NCBI RefSeq assembly: GCF_018145875.1 | Contig: NZ_JAGSSV010000025.1 | Location: 1-45,158 of the forward strand | Reading direction: 5' to 3' | Length of the DNA: 45,158 nucleotides | From: Marinomonas vulgaris | GTDB lineage: Bacteria > Pseudomonadota > Gammaproteobacteria > Pseudomonadales > Marinomonadaceae | In this document: one piece after another, positions 1 through 8,153 of the stretch | How positions within the stretch are numbered: the first letter of the stretch is position 1 | How the letters are laid out: each line of letters starts with the position of its first letter | Translations under genes and position numbers: made by a program | The notes under the pieces: model-generated | Told to the model about the DNA's origin: nothing | The model's database searches: none | The model's input: the letters and a program-made list of their open reading frames with translations, nothing else

Positions 1-42
1 TGTGATTCTTATGAACGAGTTTCTTGTTGTGTTATTTAGGCT

Positions 43-79
43 GACGCGTCGAGGCACGAGACAGGCGCAAGTAAATGGC
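43..79. repeat. Dispersed repeat, copy A
   Basis: The core GTCGAGG-ACGAGACA followed by CGCAAG resembles the stretch at 41434-41470, with the same spacing between blocks. In the second copy the core is the loop of a long hairpin; here the flanking arms are only weakly complementary, so this may be a decayed copy. It is probably a non-coding interspersed repeat of this genome. Confidence 0.5.
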
Positions 80-409
80 ACCATAAGAGGCTCAGTAAGG
101 GAAATTAGGTTTGGCTCGGGTTACTGTATGTATAAGTTGGAATACAGGAAGGGGTTTTCTACTGCATCCATGCAGCTCGGGTTCATCATGAAGAATGGAC
201 AGAGCCCCCGTCCTGGGGGAATCGCAAATCCTTTTGCTCTCTGTCTGAAAATAATTTAGTACAATAAAACACTAGATTCAAGAGAATATTTTTAAAATTT
301 AATATTTTATCTACATTACCTTACAAATTATTGGGGTAACTAGGCATGATTTACGGAATGACTGTTGTATTTATCTATATCATCTAATGTTTAAAAAAGA
401 ACTTTCCTC

Positions 410-439
410 TTGATTTATAAAGAATAGATGGTGTTTAAT
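410..439 (+). promoter_or_regulatory. Possible sigma-70 promoter of the lipoprotein operon
   Basis: TTGATT at 410-415 and TTTAAT at 434-439 are separated by 18 bases and lie 70-100 bases ahead of the first gene of the operon. The surroundings are so AT-rich that chance matches are likely, so support is modest. Confidence 0.3.
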
Positions 440-511
440 GCACTTTCTTTACATAAAAAATGGAATTAAATTAATTACATGGACTCTGTACATGAAGAAA
501 AGCCACGTTTA

Positions 512-1240
512 ATGAAGCGTGTGCAAAGCATAGTATTTACTGTCGCTGCTGTTATGCTGTCGATAGGTCAATGGTCTGATACTAAAGAAATGTCCATTGA
601 AGTCTACGAAGGTTTTATTGCTAAGTTTACCGATACGATCGAATTAGAACGACTCGGCAATGTTAAAGTCGGTGGAAATATAAACTTCATTGAGCAATCT
701 TTTGGAATTGCAACCGTTATTAAGGCATCTAGAACGGTTGAAGGCTTAGAATATCGTTACTATCCAGATTCTAAGTATGTCCTCACGGTTGCTACTCAAG
801 ATAATTTAATTAAAGGCTATCAGGTCATTAGCCTCAAAGAAACTTTTTACCCCGAGATGCCTTTTTCTGCGCAATCCCTTGGTCAATTCTTATACTCTGA
901 TTACTCACCTTACTACGATGATATTCGTACAGATAATGCCAATCTAACGTATTACCTAGAAAGTCACTCATTGGGACGTGCCGGTCTGTTCTTTAATCAA
1001 TTTATTACATACGTTGAGTATGGTGCCTCCTATGGTGATGCCTCAGAAAGTAAGGCTGGTATTAATGCCCTTAATGAAAGTCTATTAGAGCAAGGGCAAG
1101 AAGGTTCTACAGAAATTATTAATACACTTCGTTCAGGTATTGTGCCTAATGTGTTTTCTGTGGGCGATATAGACGCTTCAACGGCAGCCGATATGTTGGT
1201 GACTCAATATGAATACGCTGCTTACTTCAAAGGTGAATGA
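512..1240 (+). CDS. Uncharacterised exported or membrane-anchored protein
   Basis: I do not recognise the function. From the ATG at 512 the protein is 242 residues and starts Met-Lys-Arg followed by a hydrophobic stretch (VQSIVFTVAAVMLSIG), which looks like an uncleaved signal anchor or a signal peptide. The remainder is polar and rich in Tyr, Ser and acidic residues, as in a periplasmic domain. An in-frame ATG at 479 would add 11 polar residues ahead of the hydrophobic segment; the GAAGAAAAG stretch before 512 favours the later start, but this is not settled. It vaguely resembles proteins annotated as ETEC_3214-domain, from memory only. The stop overlaps the start of the next lipoprotein gene, so the two are translationally coupled and probably act together at the envelope. 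Confidence 0.6.
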   Translation: MKRVQSIVFTVAAVMLSIGQWSDTKEMSIEVYEGFIAKFTDTIELERLGNVKVGGNINFIEQSFGIATVIKASRTVEGLEYRYYPDSKYVLTVATQDNLIKGYQVISLKETFYPEMPFSAQSLGQFLYSDYSPYYDDIRTDNANLTYYLESHSLGRAGLFFNQFITYVEYGASYGDASESKAGINALNESLLEQGQEGSTEIINTLRSGIVPNVFSVGDIDASTAADMLVTQYEYAAYFKGE

Positions 1241-2184
1241 TGAAAATAATACCTGTATTAATCTTTTCTATTTTTTTGGCAGCTTGCCAATCTCTCGGAA
1301 GTAAAAAAGAAAGTATTCCTGAGTGGTGGACGACTCCATCAGAGGATACATCAGAGTGGTTATATGGTTTTGGTGAAGGGCGTACTTTAAATGTTGCTAA
1401 TCAGCAGGCATTAGCAAATGTCGCTGGTAAATTAAAAACGACCATAAGCGGCTCCTTGTCTAGAAGAACTCAGGAAACGAATGCGTCTGCGTCGGATTAT
1501 ATTGACCGTCAAATGTCGTCAGAAATCCAAAAGGTTTCTTTAGGGCACTTTGAAACGGTGAGAACGGAGACATTATCGGGTCGTGTTTTAACGTCGATCC
1601 GTGTTGATAAAAAGGCCTTGATAGACGCATGGTTGCGTCAATATCAGGCGATCCAGAATGATTTAGACACGCTACTAGCTGACAAGCAAAAAAGCCGCTT
1701 TCAGTGGTGGGTTGCTGCTGATGCGTTTTCAGTACGTGCTTTAGAAGGTGATAATTTGGCGTCATTGATTTCTGGCCTTACTGAAACGGAGATGCCAAGT
1801 AACTTGGTGTATCAGCTTAACCAAGCGATCAACCTTAGAGCGCCTACAGTTATGGTAAAAGGCCCGCAGGCAGATATTAACCGAGCGATTGTTTCAGATC
1901 TTTTATCACAAGGTTTGAGAGTTGGGAATTGTTCGAAATGTGATCTGACCATTGAATACGACACAACGTTTAGCTCTTTGGTTTTGTTTGGCCAGAGTGT
2001 TGTAAAAATGAATTTTTCAGGAAGTCTAATTGATGAGCGCGGTAGTGTTTCTTCGAATCATTGGGTTTTAAGTGCATCTTCTGTATCTGGGATGGAATCG
2101 GGTAAGAAAGGATCGATATTCATGGCAGTGCAGAAAATTAAAAGTGAGGGCCTATGGAAGGCCTTCGGTATGGAAACTAAATAA
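1237..2184 (+). CDS. LPP20-family outer-membrane lipoprotein
   Basis: A 315-residue lipoprotein. The N-terminus has two possible Met starts (1237 and 1240, after AAAGGTG), a short hydrophobic stretch and the lipobox LAAC with Cys17. A Trp-rich segment (EWWTTPSEDTSEWLYGFGEG) is followed by an alanine-rich helix (NQQALANVAGKLKT), the pattern of the LPP20 domain in which tandem Ala-rich helices precede a beta sheet. The C-terminal half, about residues 180-315, has two Cys (NCSKCD) and may be a second, CsgG- or TolB-N-like domain. It overlaps the previous gene by four bases and lies 18 bases before the next lipoprotein gene. LPP20 relatives include the flagellar lipoprotein FlgP, but nothing here is flagellar. 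Function is unknown. Confidence 0.65.
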   Translation: MMKIIPVLIFSIFLAACQSLGSKKESIPEWWTTPSEDTSEWLYGFGEGRTLNVANQQALANVAGKLKTTISGSLSRRTQETNASASDYIDRQMSSEIQKVSLGHFETVRTETLSGRVLTSIRVDKKALIDAWLRQYQAIQNDLDTLLADKQKSRFQWWVAADAFSVRALEGDNLASLISGLTETEMPSNLVYQLNQAINLRAPTVMVKGPQADINRAIVSDLLSQGLRVGNCSKCDLTIEYDTTFSSLVLFGQSVVKMNFSGSLIDERGSVSSNHWVLSASSVSGMESGKKGSIFMAVQKIKSEGLWKAFGMETK

Positions 2185-2202
2185 ATAGGTAGAGTTTAAA
2201 AC

Positions 2203-3243
2203 ATGTTGAAGAAAAAGATTTTAGTGGCTGCCGTTGCAGTTAGTACAGTTATTCTTACTGGCTGTGGTCCGGTTAAAGTGGCTGACACAACACCCACACC
2301 GGTTCCAGAAGCGGAGTTTGCTCCAACATCAGAAGAGCTAAAAGCTCAGATGAAAGGAAGTGGCAGTAAAATTGTCCTATCGGCTGTTGAATATAGCGAT
2401 AGTGCTGCCAAAAGCTTTGCGCCTGGCGTGTATGATGATTTTTCTCAACGCTTGTTAAAGTCAGGGAATACTTTGGTTGATCGTACCTTAGCGGCTAAAC
2501 TTGAAGATGAGCTACGAGCTGCAGAAGTATCCGGTAAGTTCCAAACATCGGGTCCTGCTGACGCTGATATTGCCATCATGACAAAAATTTCAGATCTCAG
2601 TCTAAAGCACTCTTTTACTAAAGAGTATGTTTGGGTAGATGAAGATGGTGAAAGGCATAAAAGAGACTCATATTGCCGATTCACTAGCGGGGCTAAACTA
2701 TTCGTTCGCGCTTACAAAATCCCTTCTATGGATCTAGTTAATACCTATGATTACGAAGGGTCGGCAACTATGACTTCTGAAACAGGTAATTCTAATTGCC
2801 CAATTAACGATGCAACAGCATCTAGTTTGGTTAATGAGGCGTTAGAAGATGCGGTGAAGTCTGGCTCAGGTGAGACATTGAATGACCTGGCTCCTGAAGC
2901 ATACGTTCTTGAGCGCAGAGATAATGAAGATGCCTCAAAAGCGCTTTTCCGTGTGACGATTGCTAAGAAATCTGGTGCGGTTGAAGGGGCAAAAGTTAAG
3001 TTTTACCGTAAAACCAGAACCATCACTCCGATTACAAACGAAGAACGTATGGGTAGAATGCTATTAGGAGAAGGTGAAATATCTGGAGAAGGCATCGATA
3101 CTTCAGGTTCTTATGTTTACGTTAAAGATAAAGAGCTTATCCAAGACATTAAGATCGGTGATATTGCTAAGTTAGATCATGGTAAGTGTGATGTTGATGA
3201 AACAGAAGTGCTTGGTTCTTGTATCAAAATCCCCGGTTTGTAA
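2203..3243 (+). CDS. Lipoprotein, possibly CsgG/FlgO-like fold
   Basis: A 346-residue lipoprotein with signal peptide and lipobox LTGC (Cys21). After a Pro/Thr-rich linker, residues about 50-230 run through a pattern (a YDDFSQRLLKSGNTLVDR segment, then LEDELRAAEVSGKF, then ADIAIMTKISDL) that resembles nucleotide-binding-like domains of CsgG, LpoB and FlgO: a helix bearing the sought residues, a short linker, then a beta strand followed by a description of a composite activity. This is a fold-level guess only. The C-terminal part, about 240-346, looks like a beta-rich domain (VTIAKKSGAVEGAKVKFYRK) with paired Cys near the end. It sits between two LPP20-type genes and is probably part of the same envelope complex. 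Confidence 0.6.
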   Translation: MLKKKILVAAVAVSTVILTGCGPVKVADTTPTPVPEAEFAPTSEELKAQMKGSGSKIVLSAVEYSDSAAKSFAPGVYDDFSQRLLKSGNTLVDRTLAAKLEDELRAAEVSGKFQTSGPADADIAIMTKISDLSLKHSFTKEYVWVDEDGERHKRDSYCRFTSGAKLFVRAYKIPSMDLVNTYDYEGSATMTSETGNSNCPINDATASSLVNEALEDAVKSGSGETLNDLAPEAYVLERRDNEDASKALFRVTIAKKSGAVEGAKVKFYRKTRTITPITNEERMGRMLLGEGEISGEGIDTSGSYVYVKDKELIQDIKIGDIAKLDHGKCDVDETEVLGSCIKIPGL

Positions 3244-3262
3244 CTTAAGGAATAAATAGAGA

Positions 3263-3850
3263 ATGAATATTTTTAAAACAAGTCTTCTAGTCGGTACAGT
3301 TGTGGCTCTCACTGGCTGTATGGCCGAAAAAACAACCCTTGATTACGGTGAATGTAATTACCCTGATAGCCCGAACGAAGAAGCACCGGGTTGGGTTTGT
3401 AGCCAACAAGTAGAATCCATAGAGATTCAATCGGTAGGTTACTCTAAGAAATTAGCCGCTGGACCTGGCATGATGACTGATGTTGCTGCTACAGAAGCTC
3501 GCGCGCGCTTGTCAGGAGAGTTTTCAACACAAGTAAATGCTCGCCTTTCTCGTCTTATAGAAGACAGTACAATCGACGGTGTGAATACTAACAAGGACGT
3601 TACAGAGCGTGTTCAGAATACATTATCGACCATGACCATAACGAACTCTCGTGTATATCGTACACAGGTTAGTCCAGCTGGAAACATGTATGTTCTAGTT
3701 GGTTTAACCAAAGAAGGTTACGATCAAAACATTGATGCCTTGTTGAACACGTCTTTAGATGGTGATTCTCCAGAGTTGTACAGACAGTATTTGAAGGCGG
3801 AAAGTGATGCGGCATTAGATGCCGTTCGGGCCGACTTAAACACTAAGTAA
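3263..3850 (+). CDS. Small LPP20-family lipoprotein
   Basis: A 195-residue lipoprotein with lipobox LTGC (Cys19). The segment PGWVCSQQVESIEIQSVGYS followed by the Ala/Arg-rich helix TEARARLSGEF and the strand MYVLVGLTKEGYD is typical of LPP20-family proteins, where the alanine-rich helix packs on a small sheet. The family includes the FlgP lipoprotein of polar flagella. It is the last gene of the lipoprotein operon: a hairpin terminator follows 9 bases after the stop. Exact role unknown. Confidence 0.65.
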   Translation: MNIFKTSLLVGTVVALTGCMAEKTTLDYGECNYPDSPNEEAPGWVCSQQVESIEIQSVGYSKKLAAGPGMMTDVAATEARARLSGEFSTQVNARLSRLIEDSTIDGVNTNKDVTERVQNTLSTMTITNSRVYRTQVSPAGNMYVLVGLTKEGYDQNIDALLNTSLDGDSPELYRQYLKAESDAALDAVRADLNTK

Positions 3851-3859
3851 TAGACTAAG

Positions 3860-3884
3860 GGGGCTAAATAAGCCCCTTTATTTT
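3860..3884 (+). terminator. Rho-independent terminator between lipoprotein operon and lytic transglycosylase
   Basis: The stem GGGGCT / AGCCCC with loop AAATA is followed by TTTATTTT. It ends directly at the ribosome site of the next gene (AGGTGA, 3885-3890), so it could work as an attenuator between the two transcription units. Confidence 0.7.
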
Positions 3885-3895
3885 AGGTGAATATT

Positions 3896-4990
3896 ATGAA
3901 AACTACGTCTAAATTTGCGGTGCTGCTGCTTTGTCTGAGTGTTTTACAAGTTAATGCGCTCAGCTATGATGAGTGGAAAGCCAGTAAGCAAGCCAGTTAT
4001 AAAGAATACCAAGTACAGTACAAAGCGCGTTACGCCGCCTTTAAAAATAAAGTACTTATGAAGTGGGGCGATAAAACTACACTGTCTAGTCAACATCAAT
4101 ACGTGACTTACACGGACGATCTAGACCAGAGAACAGTGCTGGACTACAAAAACAATGAAATTGTTATTGAGTCTTTGAGCGCTCAGTCACCTGATGTAGA
4201 AAAAGCGCTGTTGGTTTTACAATCGACAACAGTGAATCAAGCTTTACAGAAAGACCCTATTTTAACGAATGTTAATATCGCGCAGCAGTCAGGTTCTTTA
4301 CTGGGAAGTATTAGTGACTTGGAGTCTCTAGATACGCTTGTTAAAAGCGGAAAAGCAGAAACGGATACCGCAAAAGTAAAAGAAAGCGCAACGGACAAAC
4401 GCATCAGTCGTGTACGGATTAATTTACCTGATAATGTCTATGTAAAAAGAGCGGAGCCTTTTTTACCAACTGCATCTGCTATGAGTCAAAAGCATGATGT
4501 GGACTCCAATCTCATTTTGGCGATTGCGCAGACAGAGTCGAGTTTTAATCCTTTGGCTCAGTCTCCCATTCCAGCATTTGGTTTGATGCAGATTGTGCCA
4601 AGCTCTGCTGGTCTAGATGTCAACCAAGCATTGAATAACAAAGATCAAAGCCCTCAAGCATCTGTTTTATTTCAACCAGAAGAAAACATTGATTTTGGCG
4701 CTGGGTATTTGCATTTGTTAAACACTCGCTATCTGAAAAACATCAAAGACGAGCGCAGCAGACTGTACTGTATTATAGCGGCATACAATACTGGTGCCGG
4801 TAATGTGGCGAGTGTTTTTCACCCTCAAGGTCGTAAAGTGATCAATCCTGCCGTGGCGGTGATTAATAAACTGACGCCTGAGGAAGTGTACCAACGTTTA
4901 GTCAAAGAGCTTCCCTATAAAGAAACTCAAATGTACTTACAAAAGGTCACGAAAGCTTTAGCTCAATATCAAGCAGCCAACCCAGTGTAA
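3896..4990 (+). CDS. MltC-like lytic murein transglycosylase, periplasmic
   Basis: This enzyme cleaves the MurNAc-GlcNAc bond of peptidoglycan, forming 1,6-anhydroMurNAc. The 364-residue protein has a signal peptide ending near VNA-LS (residue 21), an N-terminal domain of about 150 residues like the DUF3393 domain of MltC, and a C-terminal SLT domain from about residue 185. In that domain AQTESSF carries the catalytic Glu214, followed by AFGLMQIVP and AAYNTGAGNV. The start at 3896 is chosen because AGGTGA sits five bases upstream; a GTG at 3887 has no ribosome site. Unlike Escherichia coli MltC there is no lipobox cysteine, so it is probably soluble in the periplasm. Its position behind three lipoprotein genes suggests an envelope function in common. 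Confidence 0.85.
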   Translation: MKTTSKFAVLLLCLSVLQVNALSYDEWKASKQASYKEYQVQYKARYAAFKNKVLMKWGDKTTLSSQHQYVTYTDDLDQRTVLDYKNNEIVIESLSAQSPDVEKALLVLQSTTVNQALQKDPILTNVNIAQQSGSLLGSISDLESLDTLVKSGKAETDTAKVKESATDKRISRVRINLPDNVYVKRAEPFLPTASAMSQKHDVDSNLILAIAQTESSFNPLAQSPIPAFGLMQIVPSSAGLDVNQALNNKDQSPQASVLFQPEENIDFGAGYLHLLNTRYLKNIKDERSRLYCIIAAYNTGAGNVASVFHPQGRKVINPAVAVINKLTPEEVYQRLVKELPYKETQMYLQKVTKALAQYQAANPV

Positions 4991-5003
4991 TCACTGATAA
5001 ACG

Positions 5004-5027
5004 AAGGGCTTTGATAACAAAGCCCTT
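5004..5027. terminator. Hairpin terminator between convergent genes
   Basis: Ten-base perfect arms, AAGGGCTTTG and CAAAGCCCTT, with loop ATAA. No good T-run follows on either strand, so it may serve as a weak bidirectional terminator or as a 3' end stabiliser for the transglycosylase gene and for ubiJ on the other strand. Confidence 0.55.
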
Positions 5028-5062
5028 AGCATTTCACCCGAATATATTCCCTTAATATCGTA

Positions 5063-5686
5063 TTAAGACGCCTTTTTGGCGAGTATTCTTACTCTTGCTT
5101 CTGCTCTGTCGATCAGGGTGCCAAAGCGTTCTAAGTCATCAACAAAGTGATTAAACTCTATTTTACTAGGCAGTAATTGGCTGTCTGTTTGTAGATGTTG
5201 AACCAGTTGCATGCGCAAATTAGTGGTAAATTCTTTGCTCCATGACCATTGCGCTCGAAGCAGTCGCGATAAAGTCGCCGCCGGTAAGTCGCCAATATAG
5301 TCAGCAAGTAACCCTTCCCAGTCTAGGTCAAAGTTTTGCATGACTTTGTGCAGTGTCATAAGCGCTTGCGCGTTACCTTGAATACGCAAGTCACCATCAA
5401 AGAAACCATCACCATCCAGCAGCTTACGATAGGCTGAACTAGGGCCTTGAACCAAGGTGTCCAGTCGAGTGTCCAGTTCTATGTCGTCTAGACTGTCTGG
5501 GCGATCCAGCATGACGCCCTGTTCTAAAATATGGATTTGTAAGATGAAGGAGAAATCTTCTACATACAAGTAAACCTGCTGACCAGCCAATTTGCTCAGT
5601 CGCTGTTGGGAAGGGGTATCCTGTTTAAGGGCGAGATTAATCGCACTTTCAATGGCGCTGAGTGCCGATAAACTGAGTGAGTCCAT
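5063..5686 (-). CDS. ubiJ: UbiJ-like ubiquinone biosynthesis accessory factor
   Basis: A 207-residue cytosolic protein with an N-terminal SCP2-type lipid-binding domain (about residues 10-115, including VYLYVEDFSFILQI and DGDLRIQGNAQALMTLHKV) and a C-terminal helical part predicted to form coiled coils (FVDDLERFGTLIDRAEARVRIL). UbiJ binds polyprenyl ubiquinone intermediates and organises the Ubi complex. In many gammaproteobacteria the gene lies between ubiE and ubiB. Here it ends the hslVU-DUF971 run and neither ubiE nor ubiB is beside it, which is unusual. The next gene downstream is on the opposite strand. Family assignment is by length, SCP2 pattern and coiled-coil tail. Confidence 0.7.
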   Translation of the reverse strand: MDSLSLSALSAIESAINLALKQDTPSQQRLSKLAGQQVYLYVEDFSFILQIHILEQGVMLDRPDSLDDIELDTRLDTLVQGPSSAYRKLLDGDGFFDGDLRIQGNAQALMTLHKVMQNFDLDWEGLLADYIGDLPAATLSRLLRAQWSWSKEFTTNLRMQLVQHLQTDSQLLPSKIEFNHFVDDLERFGTLIDRAEARVRILAKKAS

Positions 5687-5718
5687 AAATCTTCCCGATA
5701 AGTGATTTGCTTGTAGGT

Positions 5719-6102
5719 TTAAATTTGGTGAATTTGAATGACAGAAGTGTCCCGTGTCTGACCTTCTTTTTCAAGACGATCTAGGTACATCTGCCAAAGT
5801 TCGTCATGATTTATACCGATGTTATACAGGTATTCCCAAGAGTATAAACCTGTGTCGTGGCCATCATCAAAGGTGATTTTGAGAGCATAGTTGCCAGCGC
5901 CTTCAACATTGTTAATGGCTACGTTTTTTTTGCCGTATTGCAGAATGGGCATTTGTCGACCGTGACCACGCACTTCCGCCGACGGAGAGTGAACTCGAAG
6001 ATATTCTGCGCTTAGCCGAAAGGCTTGTCCGTCAGTAAACGCCAGCGCCAACTCACGAGACTGTTTATGATAATGAATGTGGGTTGGCGTTGGTGTGGTC
6101 AT
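5719..6102 (-). CDS. DUF971 protein (GBBH-like N-terminal domain)
   Basis: A 127-residue protein made of a single DUF971 domain. The same fold forms the N-terminal domain of gamma-butyrobetaine hydroxylase. Visible signatures are the strand pattern LALAFTDGQAFRLSAEYLRV, the GYGR-like segment GHGRQM, and the closing DGHDTGLYSWEYL. It starts 16 bases after the hslU stop with AGGATAAAAAC before the ATG, so it is co-transcribed with hslVU, the same neighbourhood as in Pseudomonas. Proteins of this domain have been linked to iron-sulfur cluster work, but the function of stand-alone members is not firmly known. Confidence 0.8.
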   Translation of the reverse strand: MTTPTPTHIHYHKQSRELALAFTDGQAFRLSAEYLRVHSPSAEVRGHGRQMPILQYGKKNVAINNVEGAGNYALKITFDDGHDTGLYSWEYLYNIGINHDELWQMYLDRLEKEGQTRDTSVIQIHQI

Positions 6103-6118
6103 GTTTTTATCCTAATAA

Positions 6119-7441
6119 TTACAAAATGTACTGGCTTAAGTCTTCGTTTTCGGCGATTTCACCAAGCTGTTCATCTACATACGCTGCGGTGATATCGACG
6201 GTTTGCTCGTCTGGCATGTCGCTGGCCGAGTAAGAAACCTCTTCCAGTAAGCGTTCTAATACCGTATGCAAACGACGTGCACCGATATTTTCTGTGCGCT
6301 CGTTCACTTGAAAGGCGATTTCGGCGATGCGGTGAATACCTTCTTCCGTGAAATTTAAGTTGATGTGTTCGGTTTTTGCCAAGGCTACATATTGTTTGGT
6401 CAATGAGGCACTTGGCTCCACTAAAATGCGTTTGAAATCGTTAACTGTCAGTGCATCGAGTTCGACGCGAATCGGCAAACGACCCTGTAGCTCTGGGATC
6501 AAATCAGACGGTTTCGACAAGTGAAACGCGCCAGAGGCAATAAACAAGATATGATCGGTTTTGATCATGCCGTATTTGGTGCTGACCGTACAACCTTCGA
6601 CCAAAGGCAGTAAATCGCGCTGTACGCCTTCACGGGAAACTTCGCCGCCACTGCGCTCAGAGCTTTTCGCTACCTTGTCAATTTCATCAAGGAAGACAAT
6701 ACCGTTTTGCTCAACAGCCTCGACGGCGCGTGCTTTTAACTCGTCTTCGTTAACCAGTTTCGCGGCTTCTTCATCCCGTACTTGGCGAAGGGCGTCTTTG
6801 ACTTTCATTTTACGTTTTTTGGTTTTTTGTGATCCTAAGCTGGAAAACATGTTTTGCAACTGACTGGTCATCTCTTCCATGCCGGGGGGCGTCATGATTT
6901 CGACACCAGCAGGCGAGTCGGCCACATCAATGTCGATGTCTTTGTCATCCAATTGTCCTTCGCGTAATTTTTTACGGAAGGTCTGACGAGTGCTGTTGTC
7001 TTGCAATTCAGGATCGCCACCACGCGCCGGTGGTAACAGAACATCAAGAATGCGATCTTCTGCTGCGTCTTCGGCTTTGTCGCGCAAGCGGGCGGTTTCT
7101 TGCTCGCGGAGCATTTTTATGGCCATTTCAACGAGGTCGCGAATAATGGATTCTACGTCGCGCCCAACATAGCCTACTTCGGTGAATTTGGTTGCTTCGA
7201 TTTTAATGAAAGGCGCGTTAGACAATTTGGCAAGGCGACGGGCAATTTCGGTTTTACCGACGCCGGTTGGCCCTATCATTAATATATTCTTTGGCGTGAC
7301 TTCAGCACGCATATCTTCGGGCAGTTGCATGCGACGCCAGCGATTGCGCAGTGCAATAGCGACGGCACGTTTTGCTTTTTGCTGGCCAATAATATGGTTG
7401 TCTAAGGCGTTAACCGTCTCTCTTGGGGTCATGCTGCTCAT
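6119..7441 (-). CDS. hslU: ATP-dependent protease ATPase subunit HslU
   Basis: HslU is the AAA+ unfoldase that recognises, unfolds and feeds proteins into HslV. The 440-residue protein has the conserved opening [19 protein letters not shown], Walker A GPTGVGKT at residues 58-65, the pore motif GYVGRD, an I-domain inserted about residues 110-240, Walker [10 protein letters not shown], and the C-terminal sensor-2 region [24 protein letters not shown] codon six bases upstream extends the frame by two residues, but ATG at 7441 fits the family and has AAGAGAA ahead of it. It lies 54 bases after hslV and shares its heat-shock promoter. Length is normal for the family. Confidence 0.97.
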   Translation of the reverse strand: MSSMTPRETVNALDNHIIGQQKAKRAVAIALRNRWRRMQLPEDMRAEVTPKNILMIGPTGVGKTEIARRLAKLSNAPFIKIEATKFTEVGYVGRDVESIIRDLVEMAIKMLREQETARLRDKAEDAAEDRILDVLLPPARGGDPELQDNSTRQTFRKKLREGQLDDKDIDIDVADSPAGVEIMTPPGMEEMTSQLQNMFSSLGSQKTKKRKMKVKDALRQVRDEEAAKLVNEDELKARAVEAVEQNGIVFLDEIDKVAKSSERSGGEVSREGVQRDLLPLVEGCTVSTKYGMIKTDHILFIASGAFHLSKPSDLIPELQGRLPIRVELDALTVNDFKRILVEPSASLTKQYVALAKTEHINLNFTEEGIHRIAEIAFQVNERTENIGARRLHTVLERLLEEVSYSASDMPDEQTVDITAAYVDEQLGEIAENEDLSQYIL

Positions 7442-7495
7442 GATCAATTCTCTTCTTTGTTCTGGAACGAGGTAAGTGGGTCACAGGGCGGAAAG

Positions 7496-8047
7496 TTACG
7501 CCGATTTATCTTCAAGCTGTGGATCAATCGTAATATCTTCGATGGTCAGGGTGTGGTTAGTGAACACACAAATATCCGCTGCGATGTTTAGACTTTTTTC
7601 CACAATCTCTTTGGCGGTCAGGTCGGTATTGTCGATCAATGCACGGGCCGCCGCTTCAGCGTAATTGCCGCCTGAACCTATGGCTAAAGCGCCATGCTGT
7701 GGTTCAACTACATCGCCTGTTCCGGTAATAATTAAGGTGCTTTCTTTGTTCGCGACGATCAGCATGGCTTCAAGTTTGCGCAAGGCTCGGTCTGAGCGCC
7801 AGTCTTTGGCAAGATCCACCGCCGCACGAACAAGCTGACCTTGGTGTTTTTCAAGCTGTCCTTCGAAACGTTCAAATAGAGTGAAGGCATCCGCTGTACC
7901 ACCGGCGAAACCGGCGATCACTTCACCATGGTATAAACGGCGTACTTTGCGTGCGTTGCCTTTCATTACAGTGTTGCCTAAAGACACTTGTCCATCGCCG
8001 CCTACGACGACTTGGTTTCCTTTGCGTACAGTTAGAATCGTTGTCAT
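7496..8047 (-). CDS. hslV: ATP-dependent protease proteolytic subunit HslV
   Basis: HslV forms the proteasome-like dodecameric peptidase. The 183-residue protein starts [10 protein letters not shown]; after Met removal Thr2 is the nucleophile, and Lys34-type and Gly-rich segments ([28 protein letters not shown]) match the family. The open frame extends 22 residues further, but ATG at 8047 is chosen because the catalytic Thr must follow the initiator and GGAGA lies eight bases upstream. It is the first gene of hslV-hslU-DUF971-ubiJ behind a clear sigma-32 promoter. Confidence 0.97.
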   Translation of the reverse strand: MTTILTVRKGNQVVVGGDGQVSLGNTVMKGNARKVRRLYHGEVIAGFAGGTADAFTLFERFEGQLEKHQGQLVRAAVDLAKDWRSDRALRKLEAMLIVANKESTLIITGTGDVVEPQHGALAIGSGGNYAEAAARALIDNTDLTAKEIVEKSLNIAADICVFTNHTLTIEDITIDPQLEDKSA

Positions 8048-8073
8048 GATGTTCTCCAGTTTCGTTACTAACA

Positions 8074-8101
8074 AAATGGGGTCATGCACGAAGATTTCAA
8101 G
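8074..8101 (-). promoter_or_regulatory. Sigma-32 heat-shock promoter of hslVU
   Basis: On the minus strand the sequence reads CTTGAAA, a 13-base spacer, then CCCCATTT. This matches the RpoH consensus CTTGAAA-N11-16-CCCCATNT in nearly every position and lies about 27 bases before the hslV start, so the hslVU operon is very likely induced by heat or unfolded protein. Confidence 0.88.
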
Positions 8102-8153
8102 CGAGAAGGGCACACAGAAATGGCTTTCTATTCTGTATGCCTTTGAGGAGGGG

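Larger units (their letters stand above)
1..511. other. Left-edge intergenic region, no supported gene
   Basis: No convincing gene is visible here. An open frame at 2-259 has the composition of chance translation, no usable ribosome site and crosses a dispersed repeat. The stretch holds that repeat (43-79), a short GC hairpin with five-base arms at 205-209 and 215-219, and then a very AT-rich leader (about 250-478) that probably carries the promoter of the lipoprotein operon that follows. Confidence 0.6.

Noticed and set aside
2..259. 85-codon open frame at the left edge
   Set aside because: No ribosome site, unnatural residue composition, and it crosses a dispersed repeat and a GC hairpin.
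1460..1765. 101-codon minus-strand frame
   Set aside because: Shadow of the first LPP20-type lipoprotein gene, which has a signal peptide, lipobox and coupled start.
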